Below, in pieces: positions 1-10,948 of a stretch of 64,000 nucleotides of DNA. The notes below the pieces were generated by a model, which did no database searches, was not told the origin of the DNA, and saw only the letters and a program-made list of their open reading frames with translations. The stretch lies in assembly GCA_964035015.1 (NCBI GenBank), contig CAXIUP010000236.1, forward strand, positions 1 to 64,000, written 5' to 3'. Position 1 is the first letter of the stretch. Each line of letters starts with the position of its first letter. Source of the DNA: Corallium rubrum (Eukaryota > Cnidaria > Anthozoa > Scleralcyonacea > Coralliidae). The position numbers were made by a program, and so were the translations under genes.

Positions 1-1749
1 GTTTAGTTAGTTTAGTTAGTTTAGTTAGTTTCAGTTAGTTTAGTTAGTTTAGTCAGTCAGTTAGTTAGTTTAGTTAGTTTAGTTAGTTTAGTTAGTTTAG
101 TTAGTTTAGTTAGTTTAGTCAGTTTAGTTAGTTTAGTTAGTTTAGTTAGTTTAGTTAGTTTAGTTAGTTTAATAGTTTCCAGTTAGTTTCAGTTAGTTTA
201 GTTAGTTTAGTTAGTTGTAGTTAGTTTAGTTCAGTCAGCTCAGTTTAGTTAGTTTAGTCAGCCAGTCAGCTCAGTCCAGCCCAGTTTAGCTCAGTTTAGC
301 TCAGTTTAGCTCAGCTCAGCCCAGTTTAGTTAGTTTAGTTAGTTTAGTTAGTTTAGTTAGTTTAGTTAGTTTAGTTAGTTTAGTTAGTTTAGTTAGTTTA
401 GTTCAGTTTAGTTAGTTTAGTTAGTTTCAGTTCAGCTCAGTTAGTTTAGTTAGTTTAGTTAGTTTAGTTAGTTTAGTTAGTTTAGTTAGTTTAGTTAGTT
501 TAGTTAGTTTAGTTAGTTTAGTTAGTTTAGTTAGTTTAGTTAGTTAGTTATTTAGTTAGTTTAGTTAGTTTAGTCTAGTTTAGTTAGTTTAGTTAGGCTT
601 AGGCTAGTTTAGTTGGCTTAGCTTTGGTTAGCTCAGTCTAGTTTAGTTAGCTTCAGGCTAGCTTAGTTAGTTTGAATAGTTAGCATCAGTTGGCTCAGTT
701 AGCTCATTAGGCTCAGTTCAGTGTCAGCTTCAGTTTCAGCTCCAGCTGGCTCAGCTGGGGCTCAGTTTAGTTAGCCCAGCTGGGCTCAGCTGGTCAGGCT
801 CAGTCAGCTTCAGTGCAGTTGGCTCAGCTGGGGCTCAGTCAGCTCAGTCAGCCTCAGTCAGCTCAGTCAGCTTCAGCTGTGTCAGCCAGCTCAGTCAGCT
901 CAGTCAGGCTCAGTCAGCTCAGCTGGGCTCAGCTCAGGCTCAGTTGCTCAGCTCAGCCCCAGCTCAGTCAGCTCAGTCAGCTCAGCTCAGTCAGCTCAGT
1001 CAGCTCAGCCTCAGCCCAGCTGGGGCTCAGTCAGCTCAGTCAGCTCAGCCAGCTCAGCCAGCTCAGTCAGCTCAGCTGGGGCTCAGTCAGCTCAGCTGGG
1101 GCTCAGCTGGGGCTCAGCTGGGGCTCAGTCAGCTCAGTCAGCTCAGCTCAGCTCAGTCAGCTCAGCCAGCTCAGCTGGGGCTCAGTCAGCTCAGTCAGCT
1201 CAGCTGGGTCGCCCAGTCAGGCCAGTCAGTGTTCAGCTCAGTCAGGCTCAGTCAGCTGGTCAGCCAGCTCAGTCAGCTCAGTCAGCTCAGCCAGCTGGGG
1301 CCCAGTCAGCTCAGCTCAGTCAGCTCAGTCAGCTCAGCTGGGGCCCAGCTCAGTCAGCTTCAGTCAGCTCAGCTGGGGCTCAGTCAGCTCAGCCAGCTCA
1401 GCTGGGGCCCAGCTGGGCTCAGTCAGTCAGCCCAGTCAGCTGTCAGCCCAGCTGGGGCCCAGTCAGCTCAGCTTGGGGCCCAGCCAGCTCAGCTGGGGCC
1501 AGCAGCTTGGGGCTCAGTCAGCTTCAGTCAGGCTCAGTCAGCTCAGCCAGCTCAGCTGGGGCTCAGGCCAGGCTCAGTGGCCTCAGCAGTTTAGTTAGTT
1601 TAGTTAGTTTAGTTAGTTTAGTTAGTTTAGTTAGTTTAGTTAGTTTAGTTAGTTTAGTTAGTTTAGTCAATAGTTTAGTTAGTTTAGTTAGTTTAGTTAG
1701 TTTAGTTAGTTATCAGTTAAATTAGTTAGTTTAGTTAGTTTAGTTAGTT

Positions 1750-1925
1750 TAGCTAGTTGAGTTAGTTGAGTTAGTTGAGTTAGTTGAGTTAGTTGAGTTA
1801 GTTGAGTTAGTTGAGTTAGTTGAGTTAGTTGAGTTAGTTGAGTTAGTTGAGTTAGTTGAGTTAGTTGAGTTAGTTGAGTTAGTTGAGTTAGTTGAGTTAG
1901 TTGAGTTAGTTGAGTTAGTTGAGTT
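1750..1925. repeat. Homogenised TTGAGTTAG sub-block of the satellite
   Basis: About twenty perfect copies of TTGAGTTAG sit inside TTTAGTTAG units. One T-to-G change has been spread through neighbouring units, as expected from recent local amplification by slippage or unequal exchange. Confidence 0.9.
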
Positions 1926-2107
1926 AGTTTAGTTAGTTTAGTTAGTTAGTTTAGTTAGTTAGTTTAGTTAGTTTAGTTAGTTTAGTTAGTTTAGTTAGTT
2001 TAGTTAGTTTAGTTAGTTTAGTTAGTTTAGTTAGTTTAGTTAGTTTAGTTAGTTTAGTTCAGTTTAGTTTAGTTTAGTTAGTTTCAGTTAGTTTAGTTAG
2101 TTTAGTT

Positions 2108-2192
2108 AGTTCAGTTAGTTCAGTTAGTTCAGTTAGTTCAGTTAGTTCAGTTAGTTCAGTTAGTTCAGTTAGTTCAGTTAGTTTAGTTAGTT
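2108..2192. repeat. Homogenised TTCAGTTAG sub-block of the satellite
   Basis: About nine perfect TTCAGTTAG copies lie between TTTAGTTAG blocks. The unit differs from its neighbours by one T-to-C change and is a step between the T-rich and C-rich unit types. Confidence 0.88.
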
Positions 2193-5100
2193 TAGTTAGT
2201 TTAGTTAGTTTAGTTAGCTCAGCTTGGGATTTAGTCAGCTCAGTCAGGGCTCAGTCAGCTCAGTTTCAGTCACGCAGTCAGCTCAGTCAGCTCAGGTCAG
2301 CTCAGTCAGCTCAGTCAGCTCAGCTGGGCCAGTCAGCTCAGTCAGCTCAGTCAGTCAGTCAGCTCAGTCAGTTAGTCAGCTCAGTCAGCTCAGTCAGCTC
2401 AGTCAGCTCAGCTGGGCTCAGCTGGGCTCAGCCTAGCTCAGTTTAGTCAGCTCAGTCAGCTCAGTCAGGGCTCAGTCAGCTTTAGCTCAGCTGGGGCTCT
2501 CAGCTCAGTCAGCTCAGTTTGAGCCAGCTTAGCTGGGGCTCAGTCAGCTCAGTCAGGCTCAGCCACCAGTCAGGGCTCAGTCAGTTCAGTTTAGTCAGCT
2601 CAGTCAGGGCTCAGTCAGCTCACATGGCTCAGCTGGGGCTCAGTCAGCTCATTCAGTCAGTCAGCTCAGCTCAGTCAGCTCAGTCAGCTCAGCTGGGGCC
2701 TCAGCTTCAGTTTAGTTAGTCAGCTCAGTCAGCTCAGTCAGCTCAGTTTAGCCTGGCCGGGCTCAGAGCCACCAGTCAGCTCAGTCAGCTCAGTCAGCTC
2801 AGTCAGCTCAGTCTCAGTTTAGCTAGCTCAGCTCAGTCCTCAGTTAGTTTAGCTCAGTTTAGTTCAGTTTCAGCTCAGTTTCAGCTCAGTCAGCTCAGTT
2901 TAGTTAGGGCTCAGTTAGTTTAGTTAGTTTAGTTAGTTTAGTTAGTTTAGCCAGGCTTAGTTTAGTTAGTTTAGTTCAGTTTCAGTTAGTTTAGTTAGCT
3001 GGGCTCAGTTTAGTTAGTTTCAGTTCAGTTTAGTTAGTTTAGCTCAGTTTAGCTCAGTTTAGTTAGTTTAGTTAGTTTAGCCCAGTTTAGCTCAGCTGGG
3101 GCCCAGTTAGTTTCAGTTCAGTTTGCCCAGTTTATTAGTTTCAGTTCAGCCAGTTCAGCTAGTTCAGTTTAGTTAGCTCAGCTCAGTTTAGTCAGTTTCA
3201 GTTAGTTTAGTTAGTTTAGTTAGTTTAGTTAGTTTAGTCAGTTTAGTTAGTTTAGTTAGTTTAGTTCAGTTTAGTTAGTTTAGTTAGTTTAGTTCAGTTT
3301 AGCTGCTCAGTTAGTTTAGTTAGTTTAGGCTCAGTTTAGTTAGTCAGTTAGCCCAGCTAGTTTAGTTCAGCTCAGTTAGTTTAGTCAGCTCAGTCAGTTT
3401 AGTTAGTTTAGTTAGTTTAGTTCAGTTTCAGTTAGTTTAGTTAGTTTAGTTAGTTTAGTTAGTTTAGTTCAGCTCAGTTAGTTTAGCTCAGTTTAGCTCA
3501 GTTTAGTTAGTTTAGCCAGTTTCAGTTAGCTCAGTTAGTTTAGTTAGTTTCAGTTAGTTTAGCCAGTTTAGTTAGTTTAGTTAGTTTAGTTAGTTTAGTT
3601 AGTTTAGTTAGTTTAAGCCAGCTCAGTTAGTTTAGTTAGTTTAGTTAGCTCAGCTGGGGCTCAGTTTCAGCTAGTCAGTCAGCTCAGTTTAGTTCAGTTT
3701 CAGTTAGTTCAGCTCAGTTAGTTTAGTTAGTTTAGTTCAGTTTAGTTAGTCAGTTAGTTTAGTTCAGCTGGGGCTCAGTTAGCTCAGTTAGTTTAGTTCA
3801 GCTCAGTCAGTTTCAGTCAGCTCAGTCAGCCAGTTTAGCTCAGTCAGTTTAGTTAGTCAGCTCAGTCAGGCCTAGCCAGCTCAGCTGGCTCAGCTGGGGC
3901 TCAGTCAGCTCAGGCTCAGCTGGCTCAGCTGGGCCCAGTCAGCTCAGGCTCAGCTCAGCTCAGCTCAGTCAGCTCAGGGCTCAGTCAGCTCAGTCAGGCT
4001 CAGTCAGCTCAGGCCTCCAGCTCAGCTCAGTCAGCTCAGCTGGCCTCAGTCAGCTCAGCTCAGCTCAGCCAGCCTCAGCTCCAGCTGGCTCAGTCAGGCT
4101 CAGCTCAGGCTCAGCTGTCCAGCTGGCTCAGCTGGGCTTCCAGGCCAGCTCTCAGCTCAGTCAGCCTTCAGTCAGCTCAGTCATGCTCAGCTGCGTGGTG
4201 CTGCCAGCCAGCAGTCAGCAGCCAGGCTTCAGCTCAGCTCAGGGCCAGCTCAGCTGGCAGCTCGGCTCAGCTCAGCTGGGGCTCAGTCAGCTCAGTCAGC
4301 TCAGCTGGCAGCTGGGGCTCAGTCAGGCCTCAGTCAGCTCAGCCGGGGCTCAGTTGCCAGCTCAGGTCAGCTTCAGCTCAGCTCAGCCAGCTTCAGCCAG
4401 TCTAACAGCTCAGCTTAGCCAGCTCAGTCAGGCTCAGCTGGGCAGTCAGCTGGCTCAGCTGCTCAGCTCAGCTCAGCTGGGGCTCAGCCAGCTCAGCCTC
4501 AGCTGCAGTCAGCGCAGTCTGGGCCCAGTCAGCTCAGCCAGTCAGCTCAGTCGGGGCTTCCAGCTGTGGGGCTCAGCTGCCAGCTCAGTGCTCAGGGCAG
4601 CTCAGCTGGGCTTCAGCTGGGCTCAGGCCAGCTCAGTCAGCTCAGCTGGGCTCAGCTGGGGCTCAGCCAGGGCTCAGCCAGCTCAGCTGGGGCTCAGCTG
4701 GGGCTTCAGTCAGCTCAGCTCAGGCTCAGTCAGCTCAGCCAGCTTCCAGTCAGCTTCAGCCGGGGCTCAGTCAGGCTCAGCTCAGCTCAGCGCTCCAGCC
4801 AGCTGGGCTCAGCTCAGGCCTCAGCTGGGGCCCAGTCAGCCTGTGCTGGCTCAGCTCAGGGCTCAGGCTCAGCTGGGGCTCAGTCAGCTCAGCTGGGGCT
4901 CAGGCTCAGTGGCTCAGTCAGCTCAGCCAGGCTCAGCCAGCTCAGTCAGCCTGTGCTGTCAGCTCAGCCAGCTCAGCTGGCTCAGCTGGGTCCCAGCTCA
5001 GCAGCCAGCTCAGCTCAGCTGGGCTTCAGTCAGCTCAGCCAGGCTCAGCTGGGGCTCAGTCAGCTCAGTCAGCTCAGTCAGCTCAGTGCAGCTCAGGCAG

Positions 5101-8100
5101 CTCAGTCAGCTCAGCTGTGGCAGTCAGGCTCAGCCAGCTCAGCCAGCCCAGCTGGGGCTTCAGTCAGCCCAGCTGGGGCTCAGCTGGGGCTGCCAGTCAG
5201 CCCAGGCTGGGGCTCAGGCAGGGCTCAGCTCAGCTCAGGCCCAGCCGGCCCAGCTTAGCTCAGCCCAGTCAGGCTCAGCTGGGGCTCAGGTCAGGCTCAG
5301 TCAGCTCAGCCAGGGCTCAGTCAGCTCAGCCAGGCTCAGCTCAGCTCAGCCAGCTCAGCTGGCCCAGTCTGGCTCAGCTGGGGCTCAGCTGGGGCTCAGT
5401 CCAGGGCTCAGTCAGGCTCAGTCAGCTCAGCCAGCCCAGCTGGGGCTCAGTCAGGCTCAGCTGGGGCTCAGTCAGCCCAGCTCAGGGCAGTCAGCTCAGG
5501 CTGGCTCAGCCAGCTCAGGCTCAGCTGGCTCAGCTCAGCTCAGTCAGGCTCAGTGGGCTTCAGTCAGCTCAGTCAGCTCAGGCCAGTCAGCTTGGGCTGA
5601 GTCAGCTCAGCTGGCTCAGCCAGGCTCAGCTGGGGCTCAGCTGGGGCTCAGGCCAGGGCTCAGTCAGCTCAGTCAGCTCAGCTGGGGCTCAGTCAGCTGG
5701 CCCAGTCAGCTCAGCTGGGCCAGTCAGGCCAGCTCCAGTCAGCTCAGTCAGCTCAGTCAGGCTCAGCTGGGCTCAGTCAGGCCAGTCAGCCAGTCAGCTC
5801 AGTCCGCTCAGCCACCAGCCAGCTCCCAGCTGGGGCTCAGCCAGCTCAGCTCAGGGCTCAGCTGGGGCTCAGCTTTCGCTCAGTCAGGCTCAGCTGGGCC
5901 CAGCTCAGTCAGCCAGTCAGCTCAGTCAGCTCAGTCAGCTCAGCTGGGCTCAGCTCAGCTCAGGCAGCTCAGCTGGCCAGGCTCAGTCAGCTCAGTCAGG
6001 CTCAGCTGGGGCTGGGCTCAGGCCAGCTCAGTCAGCTCAGTCAGGCCTGTGTCAGCTCAGTCAGCTCAGCTGGCTCAGTCAGCTTCCAGCTGGGGCTCCA
6101 GTCCAGCTCAGTCAGCTCAGTCAGGGCTCAGCTGGGGCTCAGCTGGGGCTCAGTCAGCTCAGCTGGGGCCTCAGTCAGCTCCAGCTGGGCTCAGCCTCAG
6201 CCAGCTCAGTCAGCTCAGCCAGCTCAGCTGGGGCTCAGTCAGCTCAGCTGGGCTCAGCTGGGCCCAGCTCAGGGCTCAGCTCCCAGCCAGGGCTCAGGCC
6301 AGCTCAGCTAGTCAGCCGGGGCTCAGTCAGCTCAGTCAGGGCTCAGTCAGCTTCAGCTGGGGCTCAGTCAGTCAGCTCAGTCAGCTCAGTCAGCCTGTCA
6401 TCAGTCAGCTCAGTCAGGCCCAGTCCCAGCTCAGCTTCAGTCAGCTCAGTCAGCTCAGTCAGCTCAGCCTGAGTCAGGCTCAGGTCAGGCTCAGCTGGCT
6501 CAGTCAGCTCAGCCTGGCCCTCAGCTCAGCTCAGGCTGGGGCTTCAGTCAGCTCAGCCAGCTCAGTCAGCTTCAGGCTGGCTGTCAGCTCAGTCAGCTCA
6601 GCTCCCAGGTCTCAGTCAGCTCAGCTGGGGCTCAGCCAGGGCTCAGTCAGTCAGTCAGGCTCAGCTGGGGCTCAGTCAGCCCAGCTGGGGCTCAGCTCAG
6701 CTCAGCTCAGCTCAGCTGGCTTCAGTCAGCTCAGCTCAGGGCTCAGCCAGGCTCAGGCCAGCTCAGCAGGGCTCAGTCAGCTCAGCTCAGCTCAGCTCAG
6801 CCAGCTCAGCCAGCTCAGCCAGCTCAGCTGGGGCTCAGCTGGGGCTCAGCCAGGGCTCAGCTGGCCCAGCTGGAAGCTTCAGTCAGCTCAGCTGCTCAGC
6901 TGGGCTCAGCTGGCTCAGCCAGCTCAGTCAGGCCCAGTGGGCCCAGCTGGGGCTCAGCTGGCCCAGTCAGCTCAGTCAGCTCAGGCAGCTCCGTCAGCCA
7001 GCTCAGCCAGCTCAGTCAGCTGGGGCTCAGTCAGGGGCTCAGCTCAGGGCCCAGCCAGCTCAGCCTGCCCAGTCAGCCAGCTCAGCTCAGCTGGCCAGCT
7101 GGGGCTCAGTCAGGCCCAGCCAGCTGGGCAGCTCAGCTGGGGCCCAGCTGGGCCCAGCTCAGCTCAGCTCAGCTTCAGCTGGGCTCAGTCAGCTCAGTCA
7201 GCTCAGGCCCAGCCAGCTGGGGCTCAGTCAGGCTTCAGTCAGCTCAGTCAGCTCAGCTGGGGCTCAGCTGCTCCAGTCAGCTCAGCTCAGCTGCTCAGCT
7301 GCTCAGTCAGCTCAGCTCAGCTCAGCCTGGGCTCAGCCTCAGTCAGTCAGCTCAGCTCAGGCTCAGTCAGCTCAGTCAGCTCAGGCCAGCTCAGCTCAGT
7401 CAGCTCAGCTGGGGCTCCAGTCAGCCTCAGCTGGCTCAGCTCAGCTCAGTCAGGCTGGGGCAGTCAGCTCAGCTGGGGCCAGTGTCAGCTCAGCTGGGGC
7501 TCAGCTCAGGCTCAGCCAGGCTGGCTCAGCCAGCTCAGTCAGGCTCAGTCCAGCTTCAGTCAGCTCAGTCAGCTCAGCTGGCTCAGTCTGGGGCTCAGCT
7601 GGGGCTCAGCTGGGGCTCAGCCAGCTCAGCCAGCTCAGTCAGGCTCAGTCAGCTCAGCTGGCTCAGTCAGGCTCAGTCAGGCCCAGCTGGGCCCAGTCAG
7701 GCTCAGTCCAGCTCAGCCTGTCCAGGCTCAGCTGGCCCAGGCCAGGCTGTCAGCTGGCTCAGTCAGGGCTCAGCTGGGGCTCAGTCAGCTCAGCTCAGCT
7801 CAGTCAGCTCAGTCAGCTCCAGCTGGCTCCAGCTGGCCTCAGGCCAGCTCAGTCAGCCCAGTCAGCGCTTCCAGCCTGTGCCAGCAGCCAGCTGGCTCAG
7901 CCAGGCTCAGCAGTCAGGCTGCAGCTGGGGCTCAGCTGGGCTCAGCTCAGCTCAGGCTCAGTCAGCTCAGCTGGGGCTCAGTCAGCTCAGCCAGCTCAGC
8001 CAGCTCAGCTGGGGCTCCAGTCAGCCCAGCCCAGCTGGGGCCCAGCCAGCTCATTAGCTAGGGGCTCAGGCCAGCCCAGTCAGCTCAGCCAGCTGGGGCA

Positions 8101-10351
8101 GCCAGCCTAGCCAGCCTTCCAGCTCAGCTCCAGCTCAGCTCAGCTCAGCTCAGTCAGGGCTCAGGCTCAGCCCAGCTGGCAGCCCAGCCAGCCTCAGCTC
8201 AGCCTAGCTCAGCCTAGCCAGCTCAGCTGGGGCCCAGTCAGCCAGTCAGCTGGGGCCCAGTCCAGCTCAGTCCAGCTCAGCTCAGCGGGTCCAGTTGTCC
8301 AGCCCAGCTGGGCTTAGTTCAGCCAGTTCAGCCAGTCCAGCCAGTTAGTCCAGCCAGTTTAGCTAGTTCAGCTCAGTTCAGTTCAGCCCAGTTCAGCTAG
8401 TTCCAGCTAGTTTAGTCAGTTCCAGCCAGTTTCAGCCAGTCCGCTTCAGTTAGCTTCAGTCCAGTTCAGTCCAGCCAGTCCAGCCAGTCAGCCTTGAGTC
8501 CAGCCAGTCCAGCCAGTTCAGGCTTCAGTCCAGCTCAGTCAGCCAGTTAGTCAGCTCAGTCCAGTCAGTCTGTCCAGCCAGTCCAGCTTCCAGCCCAGCT
8601 GGTCCAGCTAGTTCAGCTCAGTTCAGTTGTTCAGTCCAGTTCAGTCCAGCCAGTCCAGCCAGTCCAGCCAGTCCAGTCCAGTCCAGCCAGTCCAGCCAGT
8701 CAGCCAGTCCAGCTGGGGTCCAGCTCAGTCCACAGCTAGTCCAGCTAGTCCAGCTCAGTCCAGCTCAGTCCAGCTCAGTCCAGCCAGTTAGTCCAGCTAG
8801 TCCAGCTCAGTCCAGCTGTTCAGTCCAGCCAGTTGTTCAGCTAGTCCAGCCAGTCCCCAGCTAGTCCAGCTCAGTCCAGCCAGTCCAGCTCAGTCCAGCC
8901 AGTCCAGCCAGTCCAGTTAGCTCAGTCAGCCAGTCCAGCTAGTCCAGCTAGTCCAGCCAGTCCAGCCAGTCCTCAGCCAGTCCTCAGCCAGTCCAGCCAG
9001 TCCAGCCAGTCCAGTTCAGTCCAGTCCGGCCAGTCCAGCCAGTCCAGCTCAGTCAGCTCAGTCCAGCTGCAGTCCAGCCAGTCTCAGCTGTCAGTCCAGC
9101 TCAGGTCCAGCCAGTCCAGCCAGTCCAGCCAGTTCCAGTCAGGGTCCAGCCAGTCCTCAGCCAGTCCAGTCAGTTCAGTCCAGTCCAGCCAGTCCAGCTA
9201 GTCCCAGCTAGTCCAGCTTAGTTCCCAGCCAATCCAGCCAGTCCAGTTCAGTCCAGCCAGTCCAGTTCAGTCCAGCTTCAGTCCAGCCAGTCCAGCTCAG
9301 CCAGCCAGTTTCCAGCTCCAGCCAGTTCCAGTTCAGTCCAGCTTAGTCCCAGTTAGCCAGTCCAGCCAGTCCTAGCCAGTCCAGCCAGCCCAGCTGGGGC
9401 TCAGTCAGGCCCAGTCAGGCCAGCCAGCTCCCAGCCAGTCCCAGCCAGCCCTCAGTCAGGCCCAGCCAGCTTCCAGCCAGCCTCCAGCTCAGGCCTGCTA
9501 GTCAGGCCAGCTGGCTCACAGCTGGGCTCAGCTGGCCTCCAGCCAGTCCAGCCAGTCCCTCAGCCAGCCTCAGTCCAGGGGTCCAGGCCAGTCCAGCTGG
9601 GGCTGTCCGTCAGCCCAGCCAGCCCTGAGCCAGCTCAGCTGGGGCTCAGCTCAGCCAGTCAGCCTCAGCTTCAGCTGGGGCTCAGTCAGCTCAGTCAGCT
9701 CAGTCAGCCCAGCCAGCTCAGCTGGGGCCCAGCCAGGCCTCAGCTTAGGTCCTCAGCCAGCCAGCCTTCAGCCAGCCTCCAGCCAGTCAGCCAGCTCAGT
9801 CCAGCTCAGTCAGCCCAGCTCAGCTCAGCCAGTCCTCAGCCAGAGGCTTGTCAGCAGCCAGTCAGCTCAGCCAGGGGCTCAGCCAGCTCAGCCAGGGCCC
9901 AGTCAGCTCAGTCAGCTCAGTCAGCTCAGCTGGGCCCAGCCAGCTCAGTCAGTCAGGCTCAGTCAGCCAGCTCAGCTCAGTCAGCTCAGTCAGTCAGGCC
10001 AGCTGTCAGCCCAGTCAGGGCCCAGCTGCCCAGCTGGGGCTCAGGCCAGCCCAGTCAGCCAAGTTTAGTTAGTTTAGTTAGTTTAGTTAGTTTAGTTAGT
10101 TTAGTTAGTTTAGTTAGTTTAGTTAGTTTAGTTAGTTTAGTTAGTTTAGTTAGTTAGTTTAGTTAGTTTAGTTAGTTAGTTTAGTTAGTTTAGTTAGTTT
10201 AGTTAGTTTAGTTAGTTTAGTTAGTTTAGTTAGTTTAGTTAGTTTAGTTAGTTTAGTTAGTTTAGTTAGTTTAGTTAGTTTAGTTAGTTTAGTTAGTTTA
10301 GTTAGTTTAGTTAGTTTAGTTAGTTTAGTTAGTTTAGTTAGTTTAGTTAGT

Positions 10352-10948
10352 TACTTACTAAGCACAACATGATTGGTCAATTTCAACAGGAAGTTTGCAA
10401 TTGCAAGCAGATTCCAGGAAGTTGTCAACATTTCAAGGAAGCGCTCGAAACAGCTATGTACATGTATTTCACCTGATGCACATACTAAGTCTATTATCTT
10501 TATGTATTTACATGCAGCTGATGCAGCAAATCAAAACTGAGGAAAAAATTAATAATAGTTACAACTGCCCACAACTAATATTCTGAGCATGCGCAAGAGG
10601 TAAAAACATTGCTTTGCTGGTGCTGGGAAAAATATAACCTCCAATAACCTCCATCTCCAAAAATATTATTAACTCTGCAACGTAACTTGCAATTTAAACA
10701 AAAAAAATACCAGTATACAATAAGGTGAAATAAATGTTTAAAAAAATTAAATAAAACAATTATGGAACTGGTTTTTCACAAAATACATGTATTTTGATTT
10801 GACAGTGCCTTACTGACCAACTACTAATGACTTGCCTCTGCCATCAGCATCGGCAAATAATTAACTGGCTTGCCACTGCCAAATTGCAGTCTTTTCCTCT
10901 GGCTCTTAACTGCTCTACAAATATTATGTGGTAAATTGTGCATGTAAC
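10352..10948. other. Spacer without recognisable gene
   Basis: This is ordinary AT-rich sequence between the satellite edge and the 3' end of the minus-strand integrase-like gene. A 63-codon frame at 10395-10586 has no recognisable motif. I see no repeat or RNA gene here. Confidence 0.6.

Larger units (their letters stand above)
1..10351. repeat. Giant 9-bp satellite array with pyrimidine-variable units
   Basis: A continuous tandem array with a period near 9 bp fills the first 10.35 kb. The T-rich unit is TTTAGTTAG, and it forms clean blocks at both ends (about 1-590 and 10063-10351) and again near 1590-2200 and in parts of 2.9-3.7 kb. C-rich blocks (about 800-1590, 2230-2850, 3800-8280, 9390-10060) use CAGCTCAGT with frequent CTGGGG insertions, and 8280-9390 uses CCAGCCAGT. 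The AG dinucleotides stay fixed while neighbouring positions swap T and C, so the blocks are variants of one family. Because the period is a multiple of three, long stop-free frames arise by chance (Ser/Gln/Leu/Ala repeats up to 1,292 codons); I do not regard them as genes. The left edge lies outside the window. Confidence 0.95.

Noticed and set aside
813-8061. Very long open frames rich in Ser, Gln, Leu and Ala in the satellite
   Set aside because: The 9-bp period keeps frames open by arithmetic. Composition simply translates the repeat and there are no domains or splice patterns.
1-10351. Telomere
   Set aside because: TTAGTTAG looks like TTAGGG at first sight, but the unit is 9 bp, lacks GGG in the T-rich form and is followed by ordinary sequence. 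I cannot see the chromosome end.
1-10351. CRISPR array
   Set aside because: There are no unique spacers; units are contiguous. The genome is eukaryotic.
10395-10586. 63-codon frame after the satellite
   Set aside because: No motif, no splice context and an ordinary length for chance in this region.
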